From assembly GCF_017854565.1 (NCBI RefSeq), contig NZ_JAFMHJ010000002.1, positions 62,001 through 126,000 of the forward strand: a stretch of 64,000 bases of DNA, read 5' to 3'. Source of the stretch: Yoonia sp. GTDB lineage: Bacteria; Pseudomonadota; Alphaproteobacteria; Rhodobacterales; Rhodobacteraceae. The stretch's first letter is position 1. Every line of letters starts with the position of its first letter. This document shows positions 18,683-27,779 of the stretch, in pieces. Made by a program: the position numbers and the translations under genes. Below the pieces are notes generated by a model. The model saw nothing but the letters and a program-made list of their open reading frames with translations. It made no database searches and was not told the origin of the DNA.

Positions 18683-19276
18683 ATGTCAAACGGGAACGAC
18701 GACCTCGACAACCTGATCGCACTGATGGCCAAACTGCCCGGCCTTGGGCCACGCTCGGCCCGTCGTGCGGTGCTGCATCTGATCAAGAAACGGTCACTGG
18801 TCCTAATCCCCTTGGCCGAGATAATGCACCGCGTCGGCGCAACCGTGCGCGAATGCATCAACTGCGGCAACGTCTGCACCGCCGATATCTGCGATATCTG
18901 CCAGTCTGAAAAACGGGCGATCGGGCAAATCTGCATCGTGGAAGATGTCGCAGACCTCTGGGCCATGGAACGGGCGCAGGTGTTCAAAGGCCGCTACCAC
19001 GTGCTTGGCGGCACGCTCTCGGCGCTTGATGCCATCGGCCCGGATGAACTGCGCATTCCCAGACTGCTCGACCGGATCACCAGTGAAAATATCCACGAGG
19101 TCATTCTGGCGCTTGGCGCCACCATCGACGGCCAGACAACCGCGCACTACATCGCCGACCAGCTGCCCGGCGTCACCGTCACCTCGCTGGCGCAGGGTGT
19201 CCCCGTCGGAGGAGAGCTTGATTATCTCGACGACGGCACCATCACGGCCGCACTGAACGCCCGCAAGGCGCTGTGA
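18683..19276 (+). CDS. recR: Recombination mediator protein RecR
   Basis: RecR works with RecF/RecO to load RecA on gapped single-stranded DNA. Residues 5-50 form the helix-hairpin-helix part ([15 protein letters not shown]). Next is a zinc finger with C58, C61, C70 and C73, then a Toprim domain (about 78-170) starting [14 protein letters not shown], and a C-terminal Walker-like segment. The length of 197 aa is normal. The ATG at 18683 is used; a TTG three codons earlier is in frame but unsupported. It is the third gene of dnaX-ybaB-recR. Confidence 0.96.
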   Translation: MSNGNDDLDNLIALMAKLPGLGPRSARRAVLHLIKKRSLVLIPLAEIMHRVGATVRECINCGNVCTADICDICQSEKRAIGQICIVEDVADLWAMERAQVFKGRYHVLGGTLSALDAIGPDELRIPRLLDRITSENIHEVILALGATIDGQTTAHYIADQLPGVTVTSLAQGVPVGGELDYLDDGTITAALNARKAL

Positions 19277-19291
19277 CAAAAGGGGGCCCCT

Positions 19292-19918
19292 ATGCGCAAT
19301 GACATCTATCAGATGTGGTCCATCCAAGAGGGCCTGCTGCAGCAATACCGCGGCATGGCAATCACATTGATGGGCCTGATATCTGCCGGTATCCTTGTCG
19401 CGATCAGCCATATATCTGCCAATTGGGCCACACTTGACGGCATCCTCGCGGACCCTGAAAAATACAGCCTGCGCGCGGCGACCGATGGGGTCATCTACCT
19501 GATGTTGGTGACATTACTCGTGCTGGGTTGGCGGGCGCGTCGTTACTTCCGCAACATCACGCGGCAAAGGGGGCAGATCGTCACGTTCTACCAGAACCTT
19601 TTGCTGGCCGAGGAAAATGGGGTACTGGAAACAATCGCCGGACGTCACGGCATCCCCTACCCCGTGGAACTGCTTGGCGTCCTGCGCCGCATCTCCAACC
19701 CGAACTTTCGGCCACTCACCTTCGAAAAGCACATTGCCCCGGAAAATTTCGCCGCCTTTGAATATGATATCGCGCAGACAGACACCGCGAACGAAGACCC
19801 AAATACGCGCCACGACGACGCCCGGAAATTCCTGTCAAGCGCGCTGTTCAACGTCTTTCTTTGCTTTTTCAGCCTGACGGGGCTCTACGCGGCGCTGACG
19901 ATCATCCACTTTTTCTAG
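19292..19918 (+). CDS. Membrane protein of unknown function (about three helices)
   Basis: A 208 aa protein I do not recognise. Hydrophobic segments at about residues 22-44, 68-86 and 186-206 suggest an inner-membrane protein with a cytoplasmic central part (about 90-180), rich in charged residues. The N-terminus MRNDIYQMWSIQEGLLQQYR is amphipathic. It starts 15 bp after recR with a strong AAGGGGG site, so it is probably read from the recR transcript, although nothing links it to recombination. Confidence 0.75.
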   Translation: MRNDIYQMWSIQEGLLQQYRGMAITLMGLISAGILVAISHISANWATLDGILADPEKYSLRAATDGVIYLMLVTLLVLGWRARRYFRNITRQRGQIVTFYQNLLLAEENGVLETIAGRHGIPYPVELLGVLRRISNPNFRPLTFEKHIAPENFAAFEYDIAQTDTANEDPNTRHDDARKFLSSALFNVFLCFFSLTGLYAALTIIHFF

Positions 19919-19948
19919 GGATGAACGACCTGCGCCGCGCAGAACATC

Positions 19949-20710
19949 TTATGCGTCGCTGTCGTCGCCGTCATCGTCATCGTCGGGCAAGTTAAAGAAG
20001 CTTTCCGCGTCAGACACATCGCGCTTGTCTTCTTCTTCCTCGTCGTCGCGCGGATCAGACAGGCTGAACGTCTCAAGACCTGCCATTGCGGACGGCATCT
20101 TGGGCTCGGGCGCCATGCCCAGCGACTGCTCCGTGCTGACCAGCTTGCGGCGCTCATCGTCGGACATCACAGTCCCATCGCGGGCCTTCTTGGCGTTGGC
20201 CTTTTGCACGGCGGCATCCAGTTCGGACTGTTTGCACAGGCCAAGCGCGACCGGGTCAATCGGATCAATGTTGTTGATGTTCCAATGCGTCCGCTCGCGA
20301 ATCGCCTGAATCGTCGGCTTGGTTGTGCCCACAAGCTTGGAAACCTGACCGTCCGTCAGTTCGGGGTGGAACTTGACCAGCCAATAGATCGACGCAGGCC
20401 GGTCCTGACGCTTGGACAGCGGCGTATACCGCGGACCACGGCGCTTTTCCTCACCCACGGCAGCGGCGTTGAACTTGAGCTGCAGCTTGTGCTGCGGATT
20501 GGCTTCGGCCTTGTCCAGCTCGTCTTGGGTCAGTTGGTTGTTCGAAATCGGGTCAAACCCTTTGACCCCTACCGCCACATCGCCATCGGCAATGCCCTGC
20601 ACTTCCAGCTCGTGCAGACCACAGAATTCCGCAATCTGCTTGAAGGTCAGCGTGGTGTTATCACAAAGCCAAACAGCGGTTGCTTTGGCCATAATCGGTT
20701 TATCAGACAT
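19949..20710 (-). CDS. trcR: DUF1013 family protein, TrcR-type cell cycle regulator
   Basis: The protein begins MSDKPIMAKATAVWLCDNTTLTFKQIAEFCG, the signature of the alphaproteobacterial DUF1013 family. It carries two helix-turn-helix-like segments: KQIAEFCGLHELEVQGIADG (about 24-43) and DGQVSKLVGTTKPTIQAI (about 119-137). The family includes TrcR, described as a cell-cycle transcription regulator. The C-terminal 35 residues are extremely acidic (runs of Asp and Glu), which may tune interactions with DNA or RNA polymerase. The length of 253 aa is close to that of relatives. It diverges from the RNase T2 gene. Confidence 0.85.
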   Translation of the reverse strand: MSDKPIMAKATAVWLCDNTTLTFKQIAEFCGLHELEVQGIADGDVAVGVKGFDPISNNQLTQDELDKAEANPQHKLQLKFNAAAVGEEKRRGPRYTPLSKRQDRPASIYWLVKFHPELTDGQVSKLVGTTKPTIQAIRERTHWNINNIDPIDPVALGLCKQSELDAAVQKANAKKARDGTVMSDDERRKLVSTEQSLGMAPEPKMPSAMAGLETFSLSDPRDDEEEEDKRDVSDAESFFNLPDDDDDGDDSDA

Positions 20711-20839
20711 CTTTGTCTCCTATCGGTCGGACAAGCCTCTCCCGCGCCCTTGAAGGGGCTGACCGCTGTGGGCCGGGTTCGCATTGTCGGGGAACTTGCA
20801 GTCTATATAGTGACGCCTGCCCAGTTAGGAAAGATCAAA

Positions 20840-21469
20840 ATGCGCCGCCTTTTTGCCGTTCTCGCCCTGTTGACCCATCCCGCCTGGGCCCAGGACCAGC
20901 CGGGGGACTTTGACTACTACGTCCTGTCGCTGTCGTGGTCGGCGAACTGGTGTGCCCTGGAAGGCGATGCGCGACAGTCCCCGCAGTGCGATCCCGCCGA
21001 GAATTTCGACTGGGTCATGCATGGCCTCTGGCCACAATATGAACAGGGCTATCCGGCGCATTGTCCAACCGAAAATCGCCCACCCAGCCGGGCTGAAACC
21101 GCGCAAATGGCTGATATCATGGGTACTTCTGGGCTTGCATGGCACGCATGGCGCAAACATGGTGCCTGCTCGGGCCTTGCCTCTGACGCCTATTTCGATC
21201 TGGCGCGCGACGCCTTTGACCGGGTTGTGCGCCCCCCGGTTTTCCGCGGCATCCATCGCGACATTACCCTGCCCGCAACCGTTGTCGAAGCGGCGTTTAT
21301 CCGCGCCAACCCCGGCCTCGTTGCGGATCAGATCACCATCACCTGCGCATCGGGCTATATCCAAGAGGCGCGCATCTGCCTTACCCGTGACCTGCAATTT
21401 CGCACCTGCAGCGATAGCGTGATCCGCGACTGCACCATGACGGACGCCAGACTTTCCCCCATGCGGTAG
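20840..21469 (+). CDS. Secreted ribonuclease T2 family protein
   Basis: Exported endoribonuclease of the T2 fold (209 aa). A signal peptide (1-17) ends at HPAWA-QD. The first catalytic box is HGLWPQ with His61. The second is WHAWRKHGAC with Lys106 and His107. Where most members have Glu in the second box (HEWxKHG), this one has Ala103. Several Cys residues (38, 50, 75, 110) fit periplasmic disulfides. The ATG at 20840 has AGGA 9 nt upstream. It probably degrades RNA in the periplasm or outside the cell; activity despite the missing Glu is uncertain. Confidence 0.88.
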   Translation: MRRLFAVLALLTHPAWAQDQPGDFDYYVLSLSWSANWCALEGDARQSPQCDPAENFDWVMHGLWPQYEQGYPAHCPTENRPPSRAETAQMADIMGTSGLAWHAWRKHGACSGLASDAYFDLARDAFDRVVRPPVFRGIHRDITLPATVVEAAFIRANPGLVADQITITCASGYIQEARICLTRDLQFRTCSDSVIRDCTMTDARLSPMR

Positions 21470-21526
21470 GTCCGACGCCGCGATCGGGGTCCCGAACGCG
21501 ACGGTCAGAAAGCAAACGCAGGCACG

Positions 21527-21847
21527 TTAGCTGGTGGGTATCGTCGGCTCTGGCTCGGTCACGATACTGGTTCCATCTTTCATCACAACTTCACCCCGGC
21601 TGTCGTTGCAGCGCGGTGTTCCGTCACGATTAAGACGCGGGGACATGTAACCTTCGATGCCATCGTCGATCACCCAATGCTGACATCCATCCGGGTCCAC
21701 CCAGACGTTTGCAACACCGTCGCGCAGCGGACCGGTATCAAAACCGCCATCAACGATCCCCGCACCATCCGATGCGGATTCGCACCCGGCCAACAGCACC
21801 GCCATCAAACCGACAGCCGGCAACCGCGCTATCCGACCAACATTCAT
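21527..21847 (-). CDS. Small putative lipoprotein of unknown function
   Basis: A 106 aa protein with a lipoprotein signal: a short basic N-terminus, a hydrophobic run and the lipobox LLAGC. The mature part contains WVDPDGCQHWVIDDGIEGYMSPRL, a compact Cys/Trp-rich segment that I associate with conserved hypothetical lipoproteins of Rhodobacteraceae. No function can be named. ATGs at 21847 and 21859 are both possible starts; the first gives the standard signal length. It is transcribed alone, in the direction converging on the RNase T2 gene. Confidence 0.72.
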   Translation of the reverse strand: MNVGRIARLPAVGLMAVLLAGCESASDGAGIVDGGFDTGPLRDGVANVWVDPDGCQHWVIDDGIEGYMSPRLNRDGTPRCNDSRGEVVMKDGTSIVTEPEPTIPTS

Positions 21848-21968
21848 TTCTGCTCTCATAACAATTTCCACAATCACCAGCACGTTGCGCCAACATATGT
21901 TTATAATCGGTGTACGTCCACATGATAGAAACATTGGCGAATTTCTGTATTTTTTGCGTCACATCGCG

Positions 21969-22760
21969 TTACGCCGCCGTCCCGCCTTGGCGCACCACCG
22001 CCAAGGTCAGCGCGGCTTGTGCATCGGCCAATCCCTCCACGACATTAAAATGATGCAGCCCCGGCACGATCACCCGATCACAGCCCCATGCATCCGTCAG
22101 CGCCTGCGCCTGCGCCAGAAAAACCGGACGTTCGGCACCCCCGGCCCAAACCGTCACGGGCATCGTGGGGGCTGGCAAATGCACCGGGCTTTCGGCCATG
22201 GCTTCGACCTGATCAATGCGCAAATCTGCGTTCATGCTGGTGCGCATCAGCGGTGCCAGATCGGCCACAGGGGAAACCGGAACGACCCGCCCCACCCGCC
22301 GCTGCCAAGATGCGCCGGGCCGCACCGCCGTCATCCGCGCCACGATCTGCCCCCCCGCAGAATGCCCTACCAGATGGATCGGTCCGGGCACCCGGGCCGC
22401 AATCACTGCAATCGCTGCGGCCACCTGATCACCGATATCCGCGATTCGCACATCGGGACACAGGTCATACGATGGCATCGCCACCGCCCAACCATGGGCC
22501 AGCGGCCCCGCAGCCAGATGCGACCAGTATGATTTATCGAACCGCAGCCAATAACCGCCATGCACAAACACGACCAGACCCTTGGCCGACCGGTTGGGGT
22601 GAAACAGATCGAACCGTTGGCGCGGTGACATACCATAGGGCAAATCCAGCTCGCACCGGGCCTGTTGGCGAAATGCCGCCGCTAACCCGGCCCATTTGGG
22701 CGGATACGCATCTGCCCCCGGAATATGGGCGGCATTGGCATAGGCGTCATCTAAATCCAT
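21969..22760 (-). CDS. Alpha/beta hydrolase, arylformamidase-like
   Basis: A 263 aa esterase-type enzyme. HGGYW (oxyanion hole, about residues 66-70) and the nucleophile elbow GHSAGG place it near the BD-FAE/kynurenine formamidase group. A C-terminal PGLHHFNVVEGL supplies the catalytic His, and an Asp before it probably completes the triad. No signal peptide is present, so it is cytoplasmic. Hydrolysis of N-formylkynurenine is possible, but no tryptophan-catabolic gene lies nearby, so the substrate is open. It diverges from gabD with 65 bp between starts. Confidence 0.82.
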   Translation of the reverse strand: MDLDDAYANAAHIPGADAYPPKWAGLAAAFRQQARCELDLPYGMSPRQRFDLFHPNRSAKGLVVFVHGGYWLRFDKSYWSHLAAGPLAHGWAVAMPSYDLCPDVRIADIGDQVAAAIAVIAARVPGPIHLVGHSAGGQIVARMTAVRPGASWQRRVGRVVPVSPVADLAPLMRTSMNADLRIDQVEAMAESPVHLPAPTMPVTVWAGGAERPVFLAQAQALTDAWGCDRVIVPGLHHFNVVEGLADAQAALTLAVVRQGGTAA

Positions 22761-22825
22761 CGTTTACCCCTTTACGCGCAGGCCCCGGACAGGCCACAAA
22801 GCCCCAAATGTAAACGGAGGCTACC

Positions 22826-24304
22826 ATGCTTGACGAATCCACCAACCTCAAATCCATGCTGTCGCGCCCGGATCTGTTGTGCGAAGCGGCGTTTGTATCC
22901 GGCGAATGGGTGCAAGCCGCAAGCGGCAAAACCTTTGACGTGACCAACCCCGCGCGTGGCGATGTGATCGCCAAGGTTCCCGACCTCAGCCGCGAAGAAG
23001 TCGCCGGCGCCATCGCAACCGCACAGGTCGCGCAAAAATCATGGGCCGCACTTGCCGCCAAGGACCGCGCGAAAGTCCTGCGCAAATGGTACGACCTCAT
23101 GATGGCAAATCAGGAAGATCTGGCGATCATCATGACCGCCGAACAGGGCAAACCCCTGGCCGAAGCGCGTGGCGAAGTCGCCTATGGCGCGGCTTTCATC
23201 GAATGGTTCGGCGAAGAGGCCAAGCGTATCTACGGCGAAACGATCCCCGGCCATATGGCCGACAAACGGATCACCGTGATCAAACAGCCCATCGGTGTGG
23301 CCGCAGGCATTACCCCCTGGAATTTCCCCAACGCGATGATCGCCCGCAAGGTCGCGCCCGCGCTGGCCGCCGGCTGTGCCTTTGTGGTGCGCCCCGCGTC
23401 GCTGACCCCGCTGTCGGCACTGGCCATGGGTAAACTGGCCCAAGAGGCGGGCGTGCCGAAGGGCCTGTTCTCGGTGGTCACCTCGACCTCGGCCTCGCAG
23501 ATCGGCAAGGAATTCTGCGAAAACCCCATCGTGCGCAAACTGACCTTTACCGGCTCTACCGAAGTCGGGCGCATCTTGCTCAAACAGGCCGCCGATCAGG
23601 TCATGAAATGCTCGATGGAGCTGGGCGGCAACGCACCGTTCATCGTATTTGACGACGCGGACCTGGACGAGGCCGTGATCGGCGCCATCGCCTGCAAATT
23701 CCGCAACAACGGGCAGACCTGCGTCTGTGCAAACCGGATTTACGTGCAAAAAGGCGTCTACGATGAATTTGCCGCGAAACTGAAGGTCGCTGTGGAAAAC
23801 CTGCTGGTCGGCGATGGCCTGTCGGATGGCGTGACCCTTGGGCCGCTGATCGAACCGGCTGCCGTCAAAAAGGTGCAGGAACACCTTGATGATGCGTTGT
23901 CAAAGGGCGGCCGGATCCTGACCGGCGGCAAGGCGCATGCGCTTGGCGGCCAGTTCTTTGAACCCACGATCGTGACCCATGCGACCAAAGACATGATTGT
24001 CAGCACCGATGAAACCTTTGGCCCCTTCGCGCCGTTGTTCATGTTCGAAGACGAAGACGACGTGATTTTTCAGGCCAACGACACGATCTTTGGGCTCGCA
24101 TCCTACTTCTATGCCAAGGACCTGTCGCGCGTCACCAAAGTCGCCGAAGCGCTGGAATACGGCATCGTCGGCGTGAACACCGGTATCATCTCAACCGAGG
24201 TGGCACCGTTTGGCGGCGTCAAGCAATCCGGCCTTGGCCGCGAAGGCTCAAGCCACGGCATCGACGACTACATGGAGATGAAATACATCTGCACGTCAGT
24301 TTAA
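22826..24304 (+). CDS. gabD: NAD(P)-dependent succinate-semialdehyde dehydrogenase
   Basis: Oxidises succinic semialdehyde to succinate, the last step of 4-aminobutyrate use. Family features are FTGSTEVGR (cofactor loop), the general-base Glu in ELGGNAP and the catalytic Cys in NNGQTCVCANR. The C-terminal GGVKQSGLGREGS is also typical of GabD. The length of 492 aa is normal. GGAGG stands 5 nt before the ATG. It stands alone, between the divergent hydrolase gene and a convergent isomerase gene. Other aldehydes in the family cannot be excluded. Confidence 0.92.
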   Translation: MLDESTNLKSMLSRPDLLCEAAFVSGEWVQAASGKTFDVTNPARGDVIAKVPDLSREEVAGAIATAQVAQKSWAALAAKDRAKVLRKWYDLMMANQEDLAIIMTAEQGKPLAEARGEVAYGAAFIEWFGEEAKRIYGETIPGHMADKRITVIKQPIGVAAGITPWNFPNAMIARKVAPALAAGCAFVVRPASLTPLSALAMGKLAQEAGVPKGLFSVVTSTSASQIGKEFCENPIVRKLTFTGSTEVGRILLKQAADQVMKCSMELGGNAPFIVFDDADLDEAVIGAIACKFRNNGQTCVCANRIYVQKGVYDEFAAKLKVAVENLLVGDGLSDGVTLGPLIEPAAVKKVQEHLDDALSKGGRILTGGKAHALGGQFFEPTIVTHATKDMIVSTDETFGPFAPLFMFEDEDDVIFQANDTIFGLASYFYAKDLSRVTKVAEALEYGIVGVNTGIISTEVAPFGGVKQSGLGREGSSHGIDDYMEMKYICTSV

Positions 24305-24383
24305 GGGCGCCGGATCGCGCCCGATATACCACGGATTTAATCTCGGGCAGTCAGCGTCCGAGGTGGACCGCGCTTTCTGTCGC

Positions 24384-24409
24384 AAGGTGGGTCAAGACCC
24401 ACCCTACGC
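24384..24409. repeat. Copy b of the GTAGGGTGGGTC-type palindromic repeat
   Basis: GGTGGGTC and GACCCACC (24386-24403, 2-nt loop) with flanking AA and CTACGC. It lies between the convergent gabD and isomerase genes. Read on the minus strand, its GTAGGG edge supplies the TAG stop (24404-24406) of the isomerase gene. Confidence 0.8.
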
Positions 24410-25198
24410 TGCATCATCCGTCAGCGCCCGGGCCGTCCGCAACCACCCCAGCCCCGCAACCGTGTCGGCCCTGGGCTTGTATTCCCCGCTGACCCAACCG
24501 GCATAGCCCTGCGCATCAAGGGCAGCAAAAAATGCGGGATAGTCAATCTGACCCCTGTCCGGTTCGTCCCTGTCCGGCTCGTCCCTGTGTGGCGTCTGGG
24601 CGACCTGCACATGGACGACCAGATCACGCATCGCGGCCCATGTGCCGATCACATCGCCCGTTATCCTCGCGGCGTGAAACGCATCGAATTGCAAATGCAG
24701 ATTGGGCGCGCCCACTGCGGTAATCACATCGCGGGCCAAGCCGAAATCATCCAGAAAATACCCCGGCATGGACACCGCGTCGATCGGCTCGATCGTCAGG
24801 CTCTGCTTGGGCGCCTCGGCGGCAGCCCAGCGCAGATTGTCAACGAACACCGACCGCGCCACGTCGCCTTCGGCGGCCCCGGCCATGACATGCAGATGCT
24901 GCGCGCCCAATGTCTTGGCATAGCGCAGCGCGCGCATGAAATCGTGGCGAAACCGCTCTTGCGCGCCGGGCACGGCGGCATTGCCGGGATCGCCCCCGGT
25001 GTAATTGGGCGGCGGGCAATTGATCAGCGCCATTTTCAGACCACACCGCGACAGCGCATGCACGATATCCTGCGCGTTCACGTCATATGGAAACAGCACC
25101 TCGACCGCATCGAACCCGGCGTCCTTGGCTGCGGCAAACCGTTCCAGAAACGGCATCTCGGTGAAAAGCCACGTCAGATTGGCGCAAAATTTCGGCAT
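24404..25198 (-). CDS. hyi: Hydroxypyruvate isomerase family TIM-barrel protein
   Basis: A xylose-isomerase-like barrel (264 aa) related to Hyi, which interconverts hydroxypyruvate and tartronate semialdehyde in the glyoxylate pathway. The family start MPKFCANLTWLFTEMPFLERF and metal-site segments (EPID, QFDAFH, GEYKP) are clear. The segment TPHRDEPDRDEPDRGQIDY contains a duplicated DEPDR encoded by two 15-bp tandem units (24555-24584). Relatives have one copy, so this is a recent 5-residue insertion near the active-site loop. The stop codon lies in an inserted palindrome. The link to the glycolate genes at 34 kb is metabolic, not positional. Confidence 0.85.
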   Translation of the reverse strand: MPKFCANLTWLFTEMPFLERFAAAKDAGFDAVEVLFPYDVNAQDIVHALSRCGLKMALINCPPPNYTGGDPGNAAVPGAQERFRHDFMRALRYAKTLGAQHLHVMAGAAEGDVARSVFVDNLRWAAAEAPKQSLTIEPIDAVSMPGYFLDDFGLARDVITAVGAPNLHLQFDAFHAARITGDVIGTWAAMRDLVVHVQVAQTPHRDEPDRDEPDRGQIDYPAFFAALDAQGYAGWVSGEYKPRADTVAGLGWLRTARALTDDAA

Positions 25199-25261
25199 GT
25201 CACGTGTCCCGTGTTATTGCCCGGCATTACCGCCGCAGCCGCGCAATGCCAAGCTGCGGAC

Positions 25262-25837
25262 CTACGCCAAGTCCGCCGATGGGATCATCGGGAAAAACAC
25301 ACCACCGGACCGCACGCCAAACCACGTGGCACCGTCATGCGGCGCCTCTTCCCCGATCTCGACCAGCCGATAAAACGACTTGCGATCAATCAGCGCCTCC
25401 AGATTAGCGCGCGCCAGCACATAGGGCGCAGGTTCGCCCGTCTGGGGATCGCGCACCACGCGGATCGGATGGTCAGCCCCCGCGGTCACCCTGTCCCCGA
25501 CATTCGTCTCAAATTCCAGCGCATCGCCTTTGCGGTTGAAATCCACCGCCACAAACGGCGCGTCATCCACCGTGATCCCGACCTTTTCAACCGGCGTGAC
25601 CAGAAAATACGCATCGCCATCCCGGCGCAGAATCGTCGAAAACAGCTTGACCAACGCGGGCCGGCCAATCGGCGTTCCCATATAGAACCACGTCCCGTCG
25701 CGGGCGATGCGCATATCAATGTCCCCGCAAAACGGCGGGTTCCACAAATGCACCGGCGGCAAGCCGCCTTTTTGGGCCGCACGTGCGCTTTGCGCGAGGC
25801 TTTCTGCTGACGGGGTCACAATCTTTTGTGTGGTCAT
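25262..25837 (-). CDS. DUF1285 family protein
   Basis: A 191 aa protein matching the DUF1285 pattern: LPPVHLWNPPFCGDIDMRIARDGTWFYMGTPIGRPALVKLFS, then a strand-rich domain with EKVGITVDDAPFVAVDF. Structures of this family show a two-domain beta-rich fold; no biochemical role is established. No signal peptide is seen. It diverges from the moxR operon with only 68 bp between the start codons, so the two may share regulation. Confidence 0.85.
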   Translation of the reverse strand: MTTQKIVTPSAESLAQSARAAQKGGLPPVHLWNPPFCGDIDMRIARDGTWFYMGTPIGRPALVKLFSTILRRDGDAYFLVTPVEKVGITVDDAPFVAVDFNRKGDALEFETNVGDRVTAGADHPIRVVRDPQTGEPAPYVLARANLEALIDRKSFYRLVEIGEEAPHDGATWFGVRSGGVFFPMIPSADLA

Positions 25838-25905
25838 GTTTTTGCCATTGGGGTCTGTCGTTATATCTGTTGGTATATACGATAACGATCAACCGGAGGA
25901 ATGTC

Positions 25906-26910
25906 ATGGCAAACGATGCCGATCTTGTCGCCCAAATCGAAGCACTGGGCACAAAACTGGGCGCGGCCCGGACCAGTATCGCGGCCCGTTTCATTGGCCA
26001 ACCCCGCGTGGTGGACCTGACATTGGCCGCGCTGATCTGCGGCGGCCACGCCGTATTGATCGGCCTGCCCGGCCTTGGTAAAACCCGGCTGGTGGACACG
26101 CTGTCAACCGTGATGGGCCTGCGCGGGAACCGCATCCAGTTCACGCCGGACCTGATGCCCGCCGATATCCTCGGGTCCGAAGTGCTGGAAACCGCCGCCG
26201 ACGGCACCCGCAAATTCCGCTTTATCGAAGGCCCGGTTTTCTGCCAGTTGCTGATGGCCGACGAAATCAACCGGGCCTCGCCGCGGACGCAATCCGCGCT
26301 GCTGCAAGCCATGCAGGAAAAAGAAGTGACGATCGCGGGCCAGCACCGCCCCCTTGGCGTGCCATTTCACGTTCTGGCCACGCAAAACCCGATCGAACAA
26401 GAAGGCACGTACCCCCTGCCCGAGGCGCAGCTTGACCGCTTTCTGGTCCAGATTGACGTGCCCTACCCGACCCGCGCCACTGAAAAGGATATCCTGCTGG
26501 CCACGACCGGCATTGAAGAAGCGCAATCAAAACCCGTCTTCACCGCTCAGGAATTGCTTGATGCGCAAACCCTGCTGCGCCGCATGCCCGTGGGTGACAA
26601 TATCGTCGAAATGATCCTTGATCTTGTGCGCGCCTGCCGCCCCGATGAAAACGCGGCAGACATCGTGCGCCAAAGCGTCAGCTGGGGTCCCGGCCCACGT
26701 GCGGCACAGGCGCTGATGCTGACGGTCCGCGCGCAGGCTCTTCTCGAAGGGCGGCTGGCCCCCTGCGCCGAAGACGTGCGCGCGATGGCCGTGCCGGTCC
26801 TTGAACACCGCATGGCACTGTCGTTTGCGGCCCGCGCCCGCAGCGAAAGCATTCACAACGTCATCAACAACGTCGCCGCCCAGATCACAAAGGTCGAGGC
26901 AGCGGCGTGA
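25906..26910 (+). CDS. MoxR-family AAA+ ATPase
   Basis: Cytoplasmic AAA+ chaperone-like ATPase (334 aa). Walker A is GLPGLGKT (53-60); Walker B is LLMADEINRA; sensor 1 is LATQNPIEQEGTYPLPEAQLDRF in two overlapping parts. MoxR proteins usually act with VWA-domain partners to assemble or activate other complexes. The ATG at 25906 is set by GGAGGA 5 nt upstream. It is the first of four same-strand genes whose stop and start codons touch, so the operon is tightly coupled. The client is unknown. Confidence 0.92.
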   Translation: MANDADLVAQIEALGTKLGAARTSIAARFIGQPRVVDLTLAALICGGHAVLIGLPGLGKTRLVDTLSTVMGLRGNRIQFTPDLMPADILGSEVLETAADGTRKFRFIEGPVFCQLLMADEINRASPRTQSALLQAMQEKEVTIAGQHRPLGVPFHVLATQNPIEQEGTYPLPEAQLDRFLVQIDVPYPTRATEKDILLATTGIEEAQSKPVFTAQELLDAQTLLRRMPVGDNIVEMILDLVRACRPDENAADIVRQSVSWGPGPRAAQALMLTVRAQALLEGRLAPCAEDVRAMAVPVLEHRMALSFAARARSESIHNVINNVAAQITKVEAAA

Positions 26911-27779
26911 TGAAACCGCTCGCCCTGCGCTCAAACGCCGAAACCCTTGCAGCACCGCTTCCCGCGCTGCTGGCCGACGCCGAGCATCTGGCAACAACCG
27001 TCCTTTTGGGCGATCACGGACGCCGCCGCGCCGGTGTCGGCGACACGTTCTGGCAATACCGCCCGGCACAGCCGCACGACGCGGCGCGCAGCATCGACTG
27101 GCGCCGCTCTGCGCGGTCCGACGCCAGTTTCGTGCAGGACAAGGAATGGCAAATCGCGCAGTCGATTATCCTTTGGGTCGATCAGGCGGCATCAATGACG
27201 TTCACCTCTGACGACAACCTGCCAACCAAAGCGGCCCGCGCACGCACGCTGGCGCTGGCCTGCGCGATCTTGCTGATCCGTGGCGGCGAACGTGTTGGCC
27301 TGACGGGCCTGCGCCTGCCCCCGCGCCGCGGCGAGGCGCAGTTGATGCAAATGGCCGGGCTGTTGTCCCAGGACGACGCAACCGACTATGGTGCCCCCGA
27401 CGCGCAGGGCATGCTGCCCCATTCGCGCGCGCTATTCGTCAGCGATTTCCTTGGCGATCTGCAGCCGGTCGAAGACGCCTTGCTGCGTGCCGCCGACCGC
27501 GGCGTGCGGGGCGCCCTGCTTCAGGTCCTCGACCCGCAAGAAGAGGCGTTTCCCTTCGACGGGCGCACGATCTTTGAATCGATGTCCGGCACCGTGCGGC
27601 ACGAAACGCGCAAGGCAGGCGACCTGAAACACCGCTACCTTGAAAGGCTGGCCGCACGCAAAGACCGCCTGCGCCATCTTGCCCGCACCACCGGCTGGCA
27701 GTTCCAGACCCACCACACCGGACAAAGCGCAGCAAATGCCCTGCTGTGGCTTTTTGGCGCGCTGGAGCGGCGGACGTGA
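26910..27779 (+). CDS. DUF58 domain protein (MoxR partner)
   Basis: A 289 aa protein with the DUF58 core, VGDTFWQYRPAQPHDAARSIDWRRSARS, followed by a VWA-like alpha/beta part (SIILWVDQAASMTF, then LFVSDFLGDLQP). The VWA fold carries a MIDAS-like DQAAS rather than a canonical DxSxS. The ATG shares its A with the TGA of moxR, and its own TGA shares an A with the next ATG. DUF58 proteins accompany MoxR ATPases widely and are thought to present or recruit clients at the membrane. No membrane helix is obvious here. Confidence 0.88.
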   Translation: MKPLALRSNAETLAAPLPALLADAEHLATTVLLGDHGRRRAGVGDTFWQYRPAQPHDAARSIDWRRSARSDASFVQDKEWQIAQSIILWVDQAASMTFTSDDNLPTKAARARTLALACAILLIRGGERVGLTGLRLPPRRGEAQLMQMAGLLSQDDATDYGAPDAQGMLPHSRALFVSDFLGDLQPVEDALLRAADRGVRGALLQVLDPQEEAFPFDGRTIFESMSGTVRHETRKAGDLKHRYLERLAARKDRLRHLARTTGWQFQTHHTGQSAANALLWLFGALERRT

